Assembly: GCA_038231775.1 (NCBI GenBank)
Contig: JBBRKS010000209.1
Span: 1-6,454 of the forward strand
Length of the DNA stretch: 6,454 bases
Reading direction: 5' to 3'
From: Stagnihabitans sp038231775
GTDB taxonomy: Bacteria; Pseudomonadota; Alphaproteobacteria; Rhodobacterales; Rhodobacteraceae
Shown: positions 1 to 6,183 of the stretch, piece after piece
Position numbering within the stretch: position 1 is the stretch's first letter
How the letters are laid out: the number at the start of each line of letters is the position of its first letter
The notes under the pieces: generated by a model
The model's input: only the letters and a program-made list of their open reading frames with translations
What the model was told of the DNA's origin: nothing
Database searches by the model: none
Made by a program: the position numbers and the translations under genes

Positions 1-777
1 GTGTCCTATGGCGAGTTTGGCCCCGCAGGTGGCACTCCGATGGTTTTGGTGCATGGCGGAGGCATCACCTCGCGCATGTGGGGCGGTTTTGCCCCCGAGG
101 CGGCTGCGGCAGGCTATCATGTCTTTACCCCCGACACGCGCAACCACGGTGCCACTGACAATCCGTCGGGGACATTCTCGTATGATCTGGCTGCAGGCGA
201 TCTGGCTGGGTTCATCGCTGCGCTCAAACTGGATCATCCGGTGGTCATGGGCTATTCCGACGGAGGCATGATCGTCGAGAAATTCCTGCTGGCCCATCCC
301 GATGCGGCCTCGGCTGCGATCATCGGCGGCATGACCAACCGGGTTGCCGCGACCCCGCATTACTTCGCCGGGATGATAACCTATTACGGCTATGACAAAC
401 CCGGCGATCTGCCCGACAGCGTTTTGGATGCGTTGGCGGTTCAAGCGCCAGATTTCGTGGCCCGCCTTCAGACGCTGCACGCAACACCTGCCGAGCCTGA
501 CCGTTGGCGCAGCCTGCACAAGCTGGCCTGGCCAGTCTGGACGACCAAGCTGGAACTGCCATTGGCCGACCTTGCCACGATCAAGGTTCCGGTTCTGGTG
601 ATCCTTGGACAGAACGACGAATTCTCGATGCCCGAGGATGCGCTGGCACTGGCCGAGGCGCTGCCACAAGGCGAAATCGCGATCTTGCCCGGCGCGCACC
701 ATACAATCTTCCGCGATGCCCCCGCGCTGTTCAACGCCCCGGTGCTGGATTTCCTGTCGCGCCACAAAGGGAGTTGA
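1..777 (+). CDS. alpha/beta hydrolase, probably 5'-truncated by window edge
   Basis: This is an alpha/beta-hydrolase-fold enzyme, likely a cytoplasmic esterase, lactonase or related C-O/C-C bond hydrolase. Numbering from the GTG at base 1, the oxyanion-hole HG motif is at residues 18-19 and the nucleophile elbow GYSDGG is at 84-89, with Ser86 as nucleophile. The acid is probably Asp206 in LGQNDE, and the catalytic His is probably His234 in PGAHHT. All three triad members are therefore present, in the usual order. The visible 258 residues are slightly short for the family. The reading frame is open at base 1 and the first codons already look like the first core strand, so the GTG is probably an internal Val codon and the true start lies off the window. 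The stop is one base before the ATG of the enolase-like gene, which indicates co-transcription. The substrate cannot be told from sequence; an ester or lactone feeding the downstream enzymes is an inference. Confidence 0.5.
   Translation: MSYGEFGPAGGTPMVLVHGGGITSRMWGGFAPEAAAAGYHVFTPDTRNHGATDNPSGTFSYDLAAGDLAGFIAALKLDHPVVMGYSDGGMIVEKFLLAHPDAASAAIIGGMTNRVAATPHYFAGMITYYGYDKPGDLPDSVLDALAVQAPDFVARLQTLHATPAEPDRWRSLHKLAWPVWTTKLELPLADLATIKVPVLVILGQNDEFSMPEDALALAEALPQGEIAILPGAHHTIFRDAPALFNAPVLDFLSRHKGS
766..773 (+). promoter_or_regulatory. Shine-Dalgarno site for the enolase-like gene
   Basis: The sequence AAAGGGAG lies inside the last codons of the hydrolase gene, five bases before the ATG at 779. 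It fixes the start of the enolase-like gene at 779 rather than at the upstream in-frame ATG at 605, which lies deep within the hydrolase gene. It also suggests translational coupling. Confidence 0.5.
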
Positions 778-778
778 C

Positions 779-1945
779 ATGAAGATTGCCGGAGTTCTGG
801 CCACGCCCATCAACATCCCGCTGGAAAAGCCGCTGTGGTGGACGGGCGGGCATTACCCCGGCACCTCAAAGACCATCGTTCAGGTCGAAACAGATCAGGG
901 GCTGATAGGTCTGGGTGAGGCGCCTTCGGTGGATGTGGTCGCCTCCATCCGGGCGATGGGCGAAAGGCTGGTGGGGGCTGACCCCTCGGACATCGCCGGG
1001 TGTGAGGCTTTGTGCGTGCCGCCATGGCAGATCGTGCAGAACACGGATGACTCTTCGGTGGTTAAGGCTTTTGGTGCCATCGAAATCGCTCTTTGGGATC
1101 TGCGCGGCAAGGTGACAGGAGAGCCTTTGTATCGCCTGCTGGGCGGCGCTGTGCGCAAAGACATCACCTTCACCGAATATTTCGGCTTTCGAGCCGGAGG
1201 AGAGATGTCACCGCAGGCAATTGCCGATTATTGCCTTGCCATGCGTGAGGCGCATGGCTCCACCATGTTCGAAGGCAAGCTGATCCTCGGCGACCCAGTC
1301 CTTGAAATTGCCACGGTCAAGGCCCTGCGCGAAGCCCTTGGTCCGCGCGACATGATCCGTCTGGACAGCAACATGCAGTGGTCGCTGAACACCGCGATCC
1401 GGGTGCTGCGTGAGATCGAGCCCTATGACATCCGCAACTACGAAGACCCTGTGGCAACGTTTGAAGAAATGTCGGCGCTGCGGCGGCATTCCTCGATCCC
1501 ATTTTCATCCCATGTGCCCGATATTCGTCGGGCGGTCCACATGGGGGTGCCGGATTTCATCGTGACCAACTTTGCCATTCTGGGCGGCATCGCCCGCGCC
1601 GTCCGCTTTATCGGTGCGTGCGAGGCGATGGGCGTGGGTTTCTGGTGCTATTCCGGCGATGCGGGGATTGCCACCGCCGCCTATCTGCACGTGTCCGCCG
1701 CTATGCCCTGGATCACCGAGCCGTCGCAGTCGCTGTTTCGGTGGCAGAGCGGAGATGTGATCGAAGGCGGGCCGTTCCGCCAGACCAACAACGTGGTCCG
1801 GGTGCCCGAAGGCCCGGGCCTTGGCGTGACGCTGGACCGTGCCGCGTTGAAGCACTGGCATCGGCACTTCGTCGACTACGGCCCGCTCGATCATTTCTAC
1901 GACCCCGCCATGCTCGGCCGCTTCCGCCGGTTGCCGCTGAATTGA
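779..1945 (+). CDS. enolase-superfamily protein, glucarate-dehydratase-like (mandelate racemase/muconate lactonizing fold)
   Basis: This 388-residue protein has the enolase-superfamily layout: an N-terminal capping domain (about 1-125, with the GLIGLGEAP turn at 41-49) and a C-terminal barrel. Enzymes of this fold abstract a proton next to a carboxylate with Mg2+ help, giving dehydration, racemization or cycloisomerization. The closest remembered pattern is glucarate dehydratase (GlucD), visible in the LDSN..WSLN..I stretch at 195-206. Metal ligands Asp196 and Glu222 are clear. The third ligand position, Asn289 in GlucD, aligns with His245 in PFSSH. The KxK motif on barrel strand 2 reads E-G-K, so Lys167 is kept and the first Lys is Glu165. 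The His-Asp dyad of GlucD (His339/Asp313) aligns with Tyr291 and Asn264, so the normal second acid/base is missing. The C-terminal GPGLGVTLD at 345-353 is typical. The start at 779 is set by the AAAGGGAG site. The fold is sure; the reaction is unknown, and orthodox glucarate dehydratase is unlikely. It sits second in the operon. Confidence 0.5.
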   Translation: MKIAGVLATPINIPLEKPLWWTGGHYPGTSKTIVQVETDQGLIGLGEAPSVDVVASIRAMGERLVGADPSDIAGCEALCVPPWQIVQNTDDSSVVKAFGAIEIALWDLRGKVTGEPLYRLLGGAVRKDITFTEYFGFRAGGEMSPQAIADYCLAMREAHGSTMFEGKLILGDPVLEIATVKALREALGPRDMIRLDSNMQWSLNTAIRVLREIEPYDIRNYEDPVATFEEMSALRRHSSIPFSSHVPDIRRAVHMGVPDFIVTNFAILGGIARAVRFIGACEAMGVGFWCYSGDAGIATAAYLHVSAAMPWITEPSQSLFRWQSGDVIEGGPFRQTNNVVRVPEGPGLGVTLDRAALKHWHRHFVDYGPLDHFYDPAMLGRFRRLPLN

Positions 1946-1953
1946 AAACCCCG

Positions 1954-1960
1954 AAGGAGA
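1954..1960 (+). promoter_or_regulatory. strong Shine-Dalgarno site for the cupin gene
   Basis: AAGGAGA is seven bases before the ATG at 1968 and lies in the 22-base gap after the enolase-like gene. It is the strongest ribosome-binding site in the window and supports the 1968 start. Confidence 0.5.
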
Positions 1961-1967
1961 CCATCTG

Positions 1968-2432
1968 ATGGCAAAGCGCACCATAGTCGCACCCGGTGCT
2001 GGCAAAAGCTACGACTGGTCGGCAGACCACACCTTCGTGAAGGTTTCGGCCGAAAATACTGCCGGTGCCTATGCCCTGATGGAAGACAATCTGAATCACG
2101 GTTTCAAGCTTGGCCTGCACATGCACCGCAGCCATGCCGAGACCTTCTATATCATTGAAGGCATCGTTCACTTTCATATCGACGGCGTCTGGACGGCAGC
2201 CGGTCCGGGAACCTGCATCCACGTTCCGCCAGGGCATCCGCATGCGGTTGAACTGGAACCAAGCCAGACCGGCAGGATGCTGATGATCTATCAACCCGCT
2301 GGATTTGATCAATACCTTGCAGAACTGGCGTGCATGGGCCCCTCGGATTTCGAAGATGTTGCCCTGATGGCCGCCCTCAACGAACGCTACGATCTTGTGC
2401 CGCTAGGCGATGTTCCGCCGCGTTCCGACTGA
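1968..2432 (+). CDS. small single-domain cupin protein
   Basis: This 154-residue protein has one cupin barrel and both family motifs. Motif 1 is GLHMHRSHAETFYIIEG at 49-65, giving metal ligands His51, His53 and Glu58. Motif 2 is GTCIHVPPGHPH at 81-92, giving His92 as the fourth ligand. A metal-binding site is therefore complete, with Fe, Mn, Zn or Ni possible. No signal peptide, membrane segment or second domain is seen. The region after the barrel (about 112-154) is a short helical-looking tail. Small cupins can be dioxygenases, isomerases, lyases or ligand sensors, and sequence alone does not choose between them. Its place between the enolase-like and FAD-oxidoreductase genes, 22 bases after the former, suggests a step in the same pathway. 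The fold is certain, the function unknown. Confidence 0.5.
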   Translation: MAKRTIVAPGAGKSYDWSADHTFVKVSAENTAGAYALMEDNLNHGFKLGLHMHRSHAETFYIIEGIVHFHIDGVWTAAGPGTCIHVPPGHPHAVELEPSQTGRMLMIYQPAGFDQYLAELACMGPSDFEDVALMAALNERYDLVPLGDVPPRSD

Positions 2433-2497
2433 TCCCACCACAAACTGACAAATCCGCCACACGGCCAGCCGCCCTTTATTCTTTTGGAAAGCCTGAA
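2433..2497 (+). other. 65-base spacer, widest gap in the operon
   Basis: This gap separates the cupin and FAD-oxidoreductase genes. It holds no hairpin with a T-run and no sigma-70 pair at acceptable spacing. Its right part is more AT-rich (TTTATTCTTTT around 2475-2485). The only ribosome-binding candidate for the next gene is the modest GGAAAG at 2486-2491, six bases before the ATG at 2498. I see no clear promoter or terminator, so read-through from the cupin gene is the simplest view. Confidence 0.5.
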
Positions 2498-4936
2498 ATG
2501 ACCGCAGATAGCACCCTTCCCGCCCATGCCCGCGTCGTGATCATCGGCGGTGGTGTCGTCGGCTGTTCGATCCTGTTCCACCTGGCCAAGCTGGGCTGGA
2601 AAGACTCCGTCCTGCTGGAGCGTGACGAGTTGACCAGCGGCTCAAGCTGGCACGCGGCGGGGCAGATCCACACCATCAGTTCGGACCCCAACATCAGCCG
2701 TCTGCAGGGCTATACGATCAACCTGTATAAGGAAATCGAGGCGACCTCGGGCCATTCGGTGGGTATGCACAACACCGGCGGCTTTTACCTCGCCTCTAAC
2801 CAAGTCTGGTATGACTATCTGAAACGTGAACGCTCCAAGGCGCGCTACATGGGGCTGGATCAGGAGTTCATCAGTGTTGAGGAGGCTGCCCGCCGTCATC
2901 CGCTGATCGACCCCAGCCATTATATCGCTGCCCTGTGGGACCCGCTGGACGGCGACGTAGACCCTTCGGGCGTTTGCTATGCCTATGCCAAATCGGCCCG
3001 CGTCCATGGCGCGCAATACCACACTCACACCCCAGTGATCGAAACGCGGATGCGCCGCGACGGCACTTGGGACGTGGTGACGGCGAAGGGGACCATCAAC
3101 GCAGAACATGTGGTCAACGCCGCTGGCCTTTGGGCCCGTGAGGCGGGGCGGATGGGTGGCATATCCCTGCCCGTGCAGCCGATGGAACATCACTATCTGA
3201 TCACCGAGGATATCCCGCAGATCGCCGAGCGGATGAAAACGGGCGAGCGTTTGCCCGCTGGTATCGACTATGAGGCCAACATCTACTTCCGGCAGGAACG
3301 CAATGGCATGCTCTTGGGCACCTACGAGCCGCGATCGACCCCCTGGAAGGTTGCAGGCACACCGATGGATTTCGGGCACGAGCTTTTGAACCCCGACCTT
3401 GACCGCATTGCCGACCGGCTGGAACTGGCCTTTGGCCGCATCCCGGCACTGGGAACGTCGGGCATCAAGACCGTGGTCAACGGACCCTTCACCTTTGGCC
3501 CCGACGGCAACCCGATGATAGGGCCGGTGCCGGGTCTGCGCAACTATTGGGCCGCCGTGGGTGTGATGGCAGGGTTCTGTCAGGCGGGCGGTGTGGGCCT
3601 GTGTCTGGCGGAATGGATGATCGAAGGTGAGCCGTCCATTGACGTCTGGGCCATGGATATCGCCCGTTTCGGCAATTACGCCACTGCCGATTGGGGCACG
3701 GTGAAGTCGTCGGAAAACTACGAACGCCGCTTTGTGATGACCTTCCCGAACGAGACTTTGCCGAAAGGCCGACGCCAGAAGACCACAGCACTTTACGACC
3801 GGCTCGTGGCGAAGGGCGCGGTGATGGGCACTTCGTTCGGGCTGGAACATGCGCTTTGGTTCGCCAACGGCCCGTCGGACGCGTACGAGGTGCCCACCTT
3901 CAACCGCAACCGCAGCCATGACTATGTGGCGGCCGAGGTGCGCACCGTGCGCGAGGCGGTTGGCATGATAGAGATCGCAAACTTCGGCAAGCATGAAGTA
4001 TCGGGCCCCGGGGCGCGTGCTTTCCTTGACCGGATGCTGGCGGGCAAACTGCCCAAACCGGGCCGGGTCGCCCTGTCGCCGATGCTGACGCCCAAGGGAA
4101 AGCTTTATGGTGACCTGACCGTCAGCTGTCTGGCTGAAAACCGCTTTCTGCTGCTGGGATCAGGTGCCGCGCAGGAAATGCATCGCCGCTGGTTTGAACG
4201 CCATCTGCCGGACGAGGGCGTCAGCTACCGCAACGCCTCGGACGCGCTGCACGGCGTGGCGATTGCCGGGCCAAGGGCGCGGGAGTTGTTGGCCCGGATC
4301 ACGCGGCTGGATGTCTCGCACAATGCGCTGAAGTTCCGCGATGTGCGCGAAACCGTGGTGGGTGGCGTGCCCGTTACGCTGCTGCGGCTTTCGTTCTCGG
4401 GTGAGTTGGGGTTCGAGATTTACTGCGCGCCGCAGTTCCAGCTGCGCCTGTGGGAGGCGATAGAAGAGGCGGGCGCCGATCTGGGTCTGCGCCCTTACGG
4501 TGCGCGGGCGCTGATGAGCTTGCGTCTTGAAAAGGGTTGGGGCGTCTGGACGCTGGATTTCCGCCCCGACTATACCGCAGCGGAAAGCGGGCTGGACGCC
4601 TTTATCGACTGGTCGAAAGACTTCATCGGCAAAGCGGCCGCCGAGGCGGAGCGTGCGCGCGGCCCAAAGACCCGGCTGGTGACCATGGTGATCGACACCG
4701 AAGACCGCGACGTGGTGGGCGACGAGGCGATCCTGCAAGACGGCATTTGTGTTGGCCATGTCACCTCGGGCGGGTTTGCCCATATGGCGGGTGTATCGGT
4801 GGCACTGGGCTATGTGCCGCCCGCTTGCGCCGCTGAAGGCACGGCATTGCAGGTTGAGATCAACGGCGCGCCTTGTGCGGCGCGGGTGGTGGTGGCGGCC
4901 TTGGTGGATCCGGATGGCGCAAGGATGCGCGGCTGA
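2498..4936 (+). CDS. FAD-dependent oxidoreductase fused to GcvT-like domain (dimethylglycine/sarcosine dehydrogenase family)
   Basis: This 812-residue enzyme belongs to the dimethylglycine/sarcosine dehydrogenase family, which oxidatively removes N-methyl groups and passes the carbon to tetrahydrofolate as 5,10-methylene-THF. The FAD domain (about 11-385) starts with the dinucleotide fold GGGVVG at 17-22, with acidic Glu41 closing the second strand. The SGSSWHAAG motif follows at 47-55; in characterized relatives the His of this motif (here His52) carries covalent FAD. A middle linker domain (about 388-442, with YERRF at 408-412 and ALYDRL at 431-436) precedes the GcvT-like folate domain (about 445-690), which has MLTPKGKLYGDL at 529-540, SGELGFEIY at 634-642 and YGARALMSLRLEKG at 667-680. 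The terminal barrel (about 723-805) contains HVTSGGFAHM at 754-763. Length and domain order are full-size, with no frameshift. An upstream in-frame ATG at 2330 overlaps the cupin gene and encodes unrelated sequence, so 2498 is chosen. The exact amine substrate is not readable. Confidence 0.5.
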   Translation: MTADSTLPAHARVVIIGGGVVGCSILFHLAKLGWKDSVLLERDELTSGSSWHAAGQIHTISSDPNISRLQGYTINLYKEIEATSGHSVGMHNTGGFYLASNQVWYDYLKRERSKARYMGLDQEFISVEEAARRHPLIDPSHYIAALWDPLDGDVDPSGVCYAYAKSARVHGAQYHTHTPVIETRMRRDGTWDVVTAKGTINAEHVVNAAGLWAREAGRMGGISLPVQPMEHHYLITEDIPQIAERMKTGERLPAGIDYEANIYFRQERNGMLLGTYEPRSTPWKVAGTPMDFGHELLNPDLDRIADRLELAFGRIPALGTSGIKTVVNGPFTFGPDGNPMIGPVPGLRNYWAAVGVMAGFCQAGGVGLCLAEWMIEGEPSIDVWAMDIARFGNYATADWGTVKSSENYERRFVMTFPNETLPKGRRQKTTALYDRLVAKGAVMGTSFGLEHALWFANGPSDAYEVPTFNRNRSHDYVAAEVRTVREAVGMIEIANFGKHEVSGPGARAFLDRMLAGKLPKPGRVALSPMLTPKGKLYGDLTVSCLAENRFLLLGSGAAQEMHRRWFERHLPDEGVSYRNASDALHGVAIAGPRARELLARITRLDVSHNALKFRDVRETVVGGVPVTLLRLSFSGELGFEIYCAPQFQLRLWEAIEEAGADLGLRPYGARALMSLRLEKGWGVWTLDFRPDYTAAESGLDAFIDWSKDFIGKAAAEAERARGPKTRLVTMVIDTEDRDVVGDEAILQDGICVGHVTSGGFAHMAGVSVALGYVPPACAAEGTALQVEINGAPCAARVVVAALVDPDGARMRG

Positions 4937-4941
4937 ACTGC

Positions 4942-4947
4942 GGGGAA
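4942..4947 (+). promoter_or_regulatory. ribosome-binding site deciding the regulator start
   Basis: GGGGAA is three bases before the ATG at 4951, in the 14-base gap after the oxidoreductase stop. It favours 4951 over the longer frame opening at 4873, whose first 26 residues are Gly-rich and overlap the oxidoreductase gene. Confidence 0.5.
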
Positions 4948-4950
4948 CTC

Positions 4951-5967
4951 ATGAACATCAAGACGGCCTTTCCTATAGCGCCCGCAACCAATTCCGGGCC
5001 TGACGATGAAACCCAGACGCATGTCTTTCTGCTTCTTGAGGGGTTCACTCTGATCGCCTTTGCAGGTGCAGTAGAAACGCTGCGGCTGGCCAACCACGTT
5101 GCTGGCCGTCCGCTCTACCGGTGGGAGGTAGTGTCGTTTGACGGCGGGCCGGTCATCAGCTCGGCCCAAACCTCGCAAGCGGTCGCTGGCCCGGCGCGGC
5201 CTTTGGTCCGGCGTGAGACCCTTGTTGTGATCGGCGGAGCGCATGAAACCGCCATCGCCCCGCCCTCGCGCGCCCTGCTGGATTACCTGCGCCGCGCCCA
5301 TGCCCACGGCGTCCACATGATCGCACTATGCACCGCCACCAGGACGTTGGCCTTGGCTGGGATTTTGCGAGGCCAGACCTGCGCAGTTCATTGGGAATAT
5401 GCCGAACCCTTTGCGGAAGCCTTCCCGGACCTTGCCGTCACCAAGACGGCATTCGCCTTGGGCCCGGTTCCCAGTGCGGCAGGCGGCACAGCCGTTACCG
5501 ACCTGTACCTGAACCTCCTATCCGCCCGGCACGGTTCCGCCTTCGCTTCCCGCGTGGCCGATGCGCTTTTGCTGCCGACCGTCCGAAGCCCGTCCGAGCG
5601 CCAGACTGCCTTGCCGCCAGCTCAATTCGGGTTTCGCTCGCCACAACTCAGCCAGATCCTGAACCTGATGCAAAACGCGCTGGAAGAGCCAAAGCCCATG
5701 TCCGCTATGGCGCGTGACGCTGGTATATCCGTACGGCAGATCGAACGGTTGTTTCGTGCCCATCTCGGGTCAAGTCCCAACCAACACTACATGACTCTGA
5801 GGCTGGACCGCGCCAAACGTCTACTGGCCATGACCGAACTCAGCATCGGAGAGGTTGCCATGGCCACCGGCTTCGGTTCCGCGTCCCATTTCGCCAAGAA
5901 GTATCGCGCTGCTTTCGGGACGTCGGCTTACCAGTATCGAACAGTCACGAACGCAAACCAAATCTGA
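4951..5967 (+). CDS. GlxA/GbdR-type transcriptional regulator (DJ-1/PfpI-like domain plus AraC helix-turn-helix)
   Basis: This 338-residue DNA-binding regulator has two parts. The N-terminal DJ-1/PfpI-like (class I amidotransferase-fold) domain covers about 24-190. It has the family openings FLLLEGFTLIAFAGAVETLRLAN at 26-48 and VVSFDGGPV at 60-68, and an elbow region ALCTATRTLALAGIL at 125-139 followed by HWEY. Cys127 is kept, but the usual Gly-Ala-Phe after it reads Ala-Thr-Arg. The C-terminal AraC domain covers about 235-330, with helix-turn-helix one around 251-273 (ISVRQIERLFRAHLG) and two around 298-323 (SIGEVAMATGFGSASHFAKKYR). The family includes GbdR, CdhR and SouR, known activators of glycine-betaine, carnitine and sarcosine catabolism, which fits the demethylase-type gene 14 bases upstream. 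It probably senses the operon's substrate or an intermediate with its N-terminal domain and activates the operon promoter, which lies left of the window. It is last in the operon, so it may boost its own expression. Family call is firm; the ligand is inferred only in class. Confidence 0.5.
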   Translation: MNIKTAFPIAPATNSGPDDETQTHVFLLLEGFTLIAFAGAVETLRLANHVAGRPLYRWEVVSFDGGPVISSAQTSQAVAGPARPLVRRETLVVIGGAHETAIAPPSRALLDYLRRAHAHGVHMIALCTATRTLALAGILRGQTCAVHWEYAEPFAEAFPDLAVTKTAFALGPVPSAAGGTAVTDLYLNLLSARHGSAFASRVADALLLPTVRSPSERQTALPPAQFGFRSPQLSQILNLMQNALEEPKPMSAMARDAGISVRQIERLFRAHLGSSPNQHYMTLRLDRAKRLLAMTELSIGEVAMATGFGSASHFAKKYRAAFGTSAYQYRTVTNANQI

Positions 5968-5976
5968 CTATCGGTG

Positions 5977-5991
5977 TTTGCCGGCCGCAAA
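5977..5991 (+). terminator. weak hairpin just after the regulator stop
   Basis: TTTGC and GCAAA pair as a five-base stem around the loop CGGCC, ten bases after the regulator stop codon. The position suits a terminator, but the stem is short and no T-run follows. It is only a candidate; Rho-dependent termination further on is equally possible. Confidence 0.5.
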
Positions 5992-6051
5992 AGACCTGGG
6001 CAGGAATCTGCCTATCCCATCGCATCCCTTTGGTCGACGACAGCTTTAGCT

Positions 6052-6121
6052 GCAGTAAACCGGAGTCGCCGGTTCGGGGAGGCCTTACTGCTGCATTCAG
6101 CGATCTTCGATCATCGGCTGA
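6052..6121. repeat. cluster of nested inverted repeats
   Basis: GCAGTAA at 6052-6058 is the inverse of TTACTGC at 6085-6091. Inside this pair, AACCGG at 6058-6063 and CCGGTT at 6069-6074 form a perfect six-base stem with a five-base loop; the two stems share base 6058. Directly to the right, TCAGCGAT at 6097-6104 pairs with ATCGGCTGA at 6113-6121, leaving one bulged G. A small CAGCT/AGCTG pair lies just upstream near 6041-6052. No protein-coding content is apparent. It could be a dispersed intergenic repeat, a structured RNA or a relic of an insertion; nothing seen here chooses between them. Confidence 0.5.
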
Positions 6122-6139
6122 GAGCCCAAACCGACCGAA

Positions 6140-6161
6140 CCCGGCGGGTTTCCCCGCCGGG
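6140..6161 (-). terminator. strong GC-rich hairpin, terminator for ssb
   Basis: CCCGGCGGG at 6140-6148 and CCCGCCGGG at 6153-6161 form a perfect nine-base stem with a four-base loop. It lies 22 bases beyond the stop codon of the reverse-strand ssb gene. Read on the reverse strand, the stem is followed by a moderately T-rich run (TTCGGTCGGTTT), whereas the forward side has no T-run. It is therefore assigned to the reverse strand. The position and stem make this the most convincing terminator in the window. Confidence 0.5.
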
Positions 6162-6183
6162 CCTTGGGGAGGCCCCGTTCTGT

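Larger units (their letters stand above)
5968..6183. other. convergent intergenic spacer rich in inverted repeats
   Basis: This 216-base region lies between the 3' ends of the regulator gene and the reverse-strand ssb gene. I see no convincing gene in it; two short frames cross it but have no ribosome site or recognisable motif. It holds a weak hairpin at 5977-5991 (TTTGC/GCAAA), a nested inverted-repeat block at 6052-6121 and the ssb terminator hairpin at 6140-6161. The word GGGGAGGCC occurs twice, at 6076-6084 and 6166-6174. No good T-run follows any hairpin on the forward strand, so where the forward operon terminates is not clear. Confidence 0.5.

Noticed and set aside
605..778. Upstream in-frame ATG at 605 as start of the enolase-like gene
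   Set aside because: It would overlap the hydrolase by 173 bases and add 58 Arg/Cys/Pro-rich residues. A good ribosome site precedes the ATG at 779, and the sequence from there matches the family N-terminus.
779..1945. Enolase-like protein as a betaine epimerase of the HpbD type
   Set aside because: That enzyme uses lysines on barrel strands 2 and 6. Here the strand-6 region (VTNFAILGG) has no Lys and strand 2 keeps only Lys167.
1505..2312. Reverse-strand frames of 166 and 199 codons across the enolase-like and cupin genes
   Set aside because: They overlap each other and two well-supported forward genes, are rich in Arg/Ala/Gly and show no family motif.
1968..2432. Cupin as a DMSP lyase of the DddQ/DddW type
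   Set aside because: The size and the HxH...E motif are compatible, but these motifs are general to cupins. No neighbouring gene points to DMSP use and no DMSP-lyase-specific signature is recognisable.
2445..2482. Possible promoter with CTGACA at 2445 and TATTCT at 2477 between the cupin and FAD genes
   Set aside because: The spacing is 26 bases, too long for a sigma-70 promoter, and no better pair is visible.
2330..2497. Upstream in-frame ATG at 2330 as start of the FAD/GcvT gene
   Set aside because: It overlaps the cupin 3' end and adds 56 residues with no family similarity before the dinucleotide-binding fold. The start at 2498 leaves a normal short leader.
2642..3994. Long reverse-strand open frame of 450 codons opposite the FAD/GcvT gene
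   Set aside because: It is fully antisense to a gene with clear domain motifs, and its translation shows no recognisable fold. Long antisense frames are common in GC-rich coding DNA.
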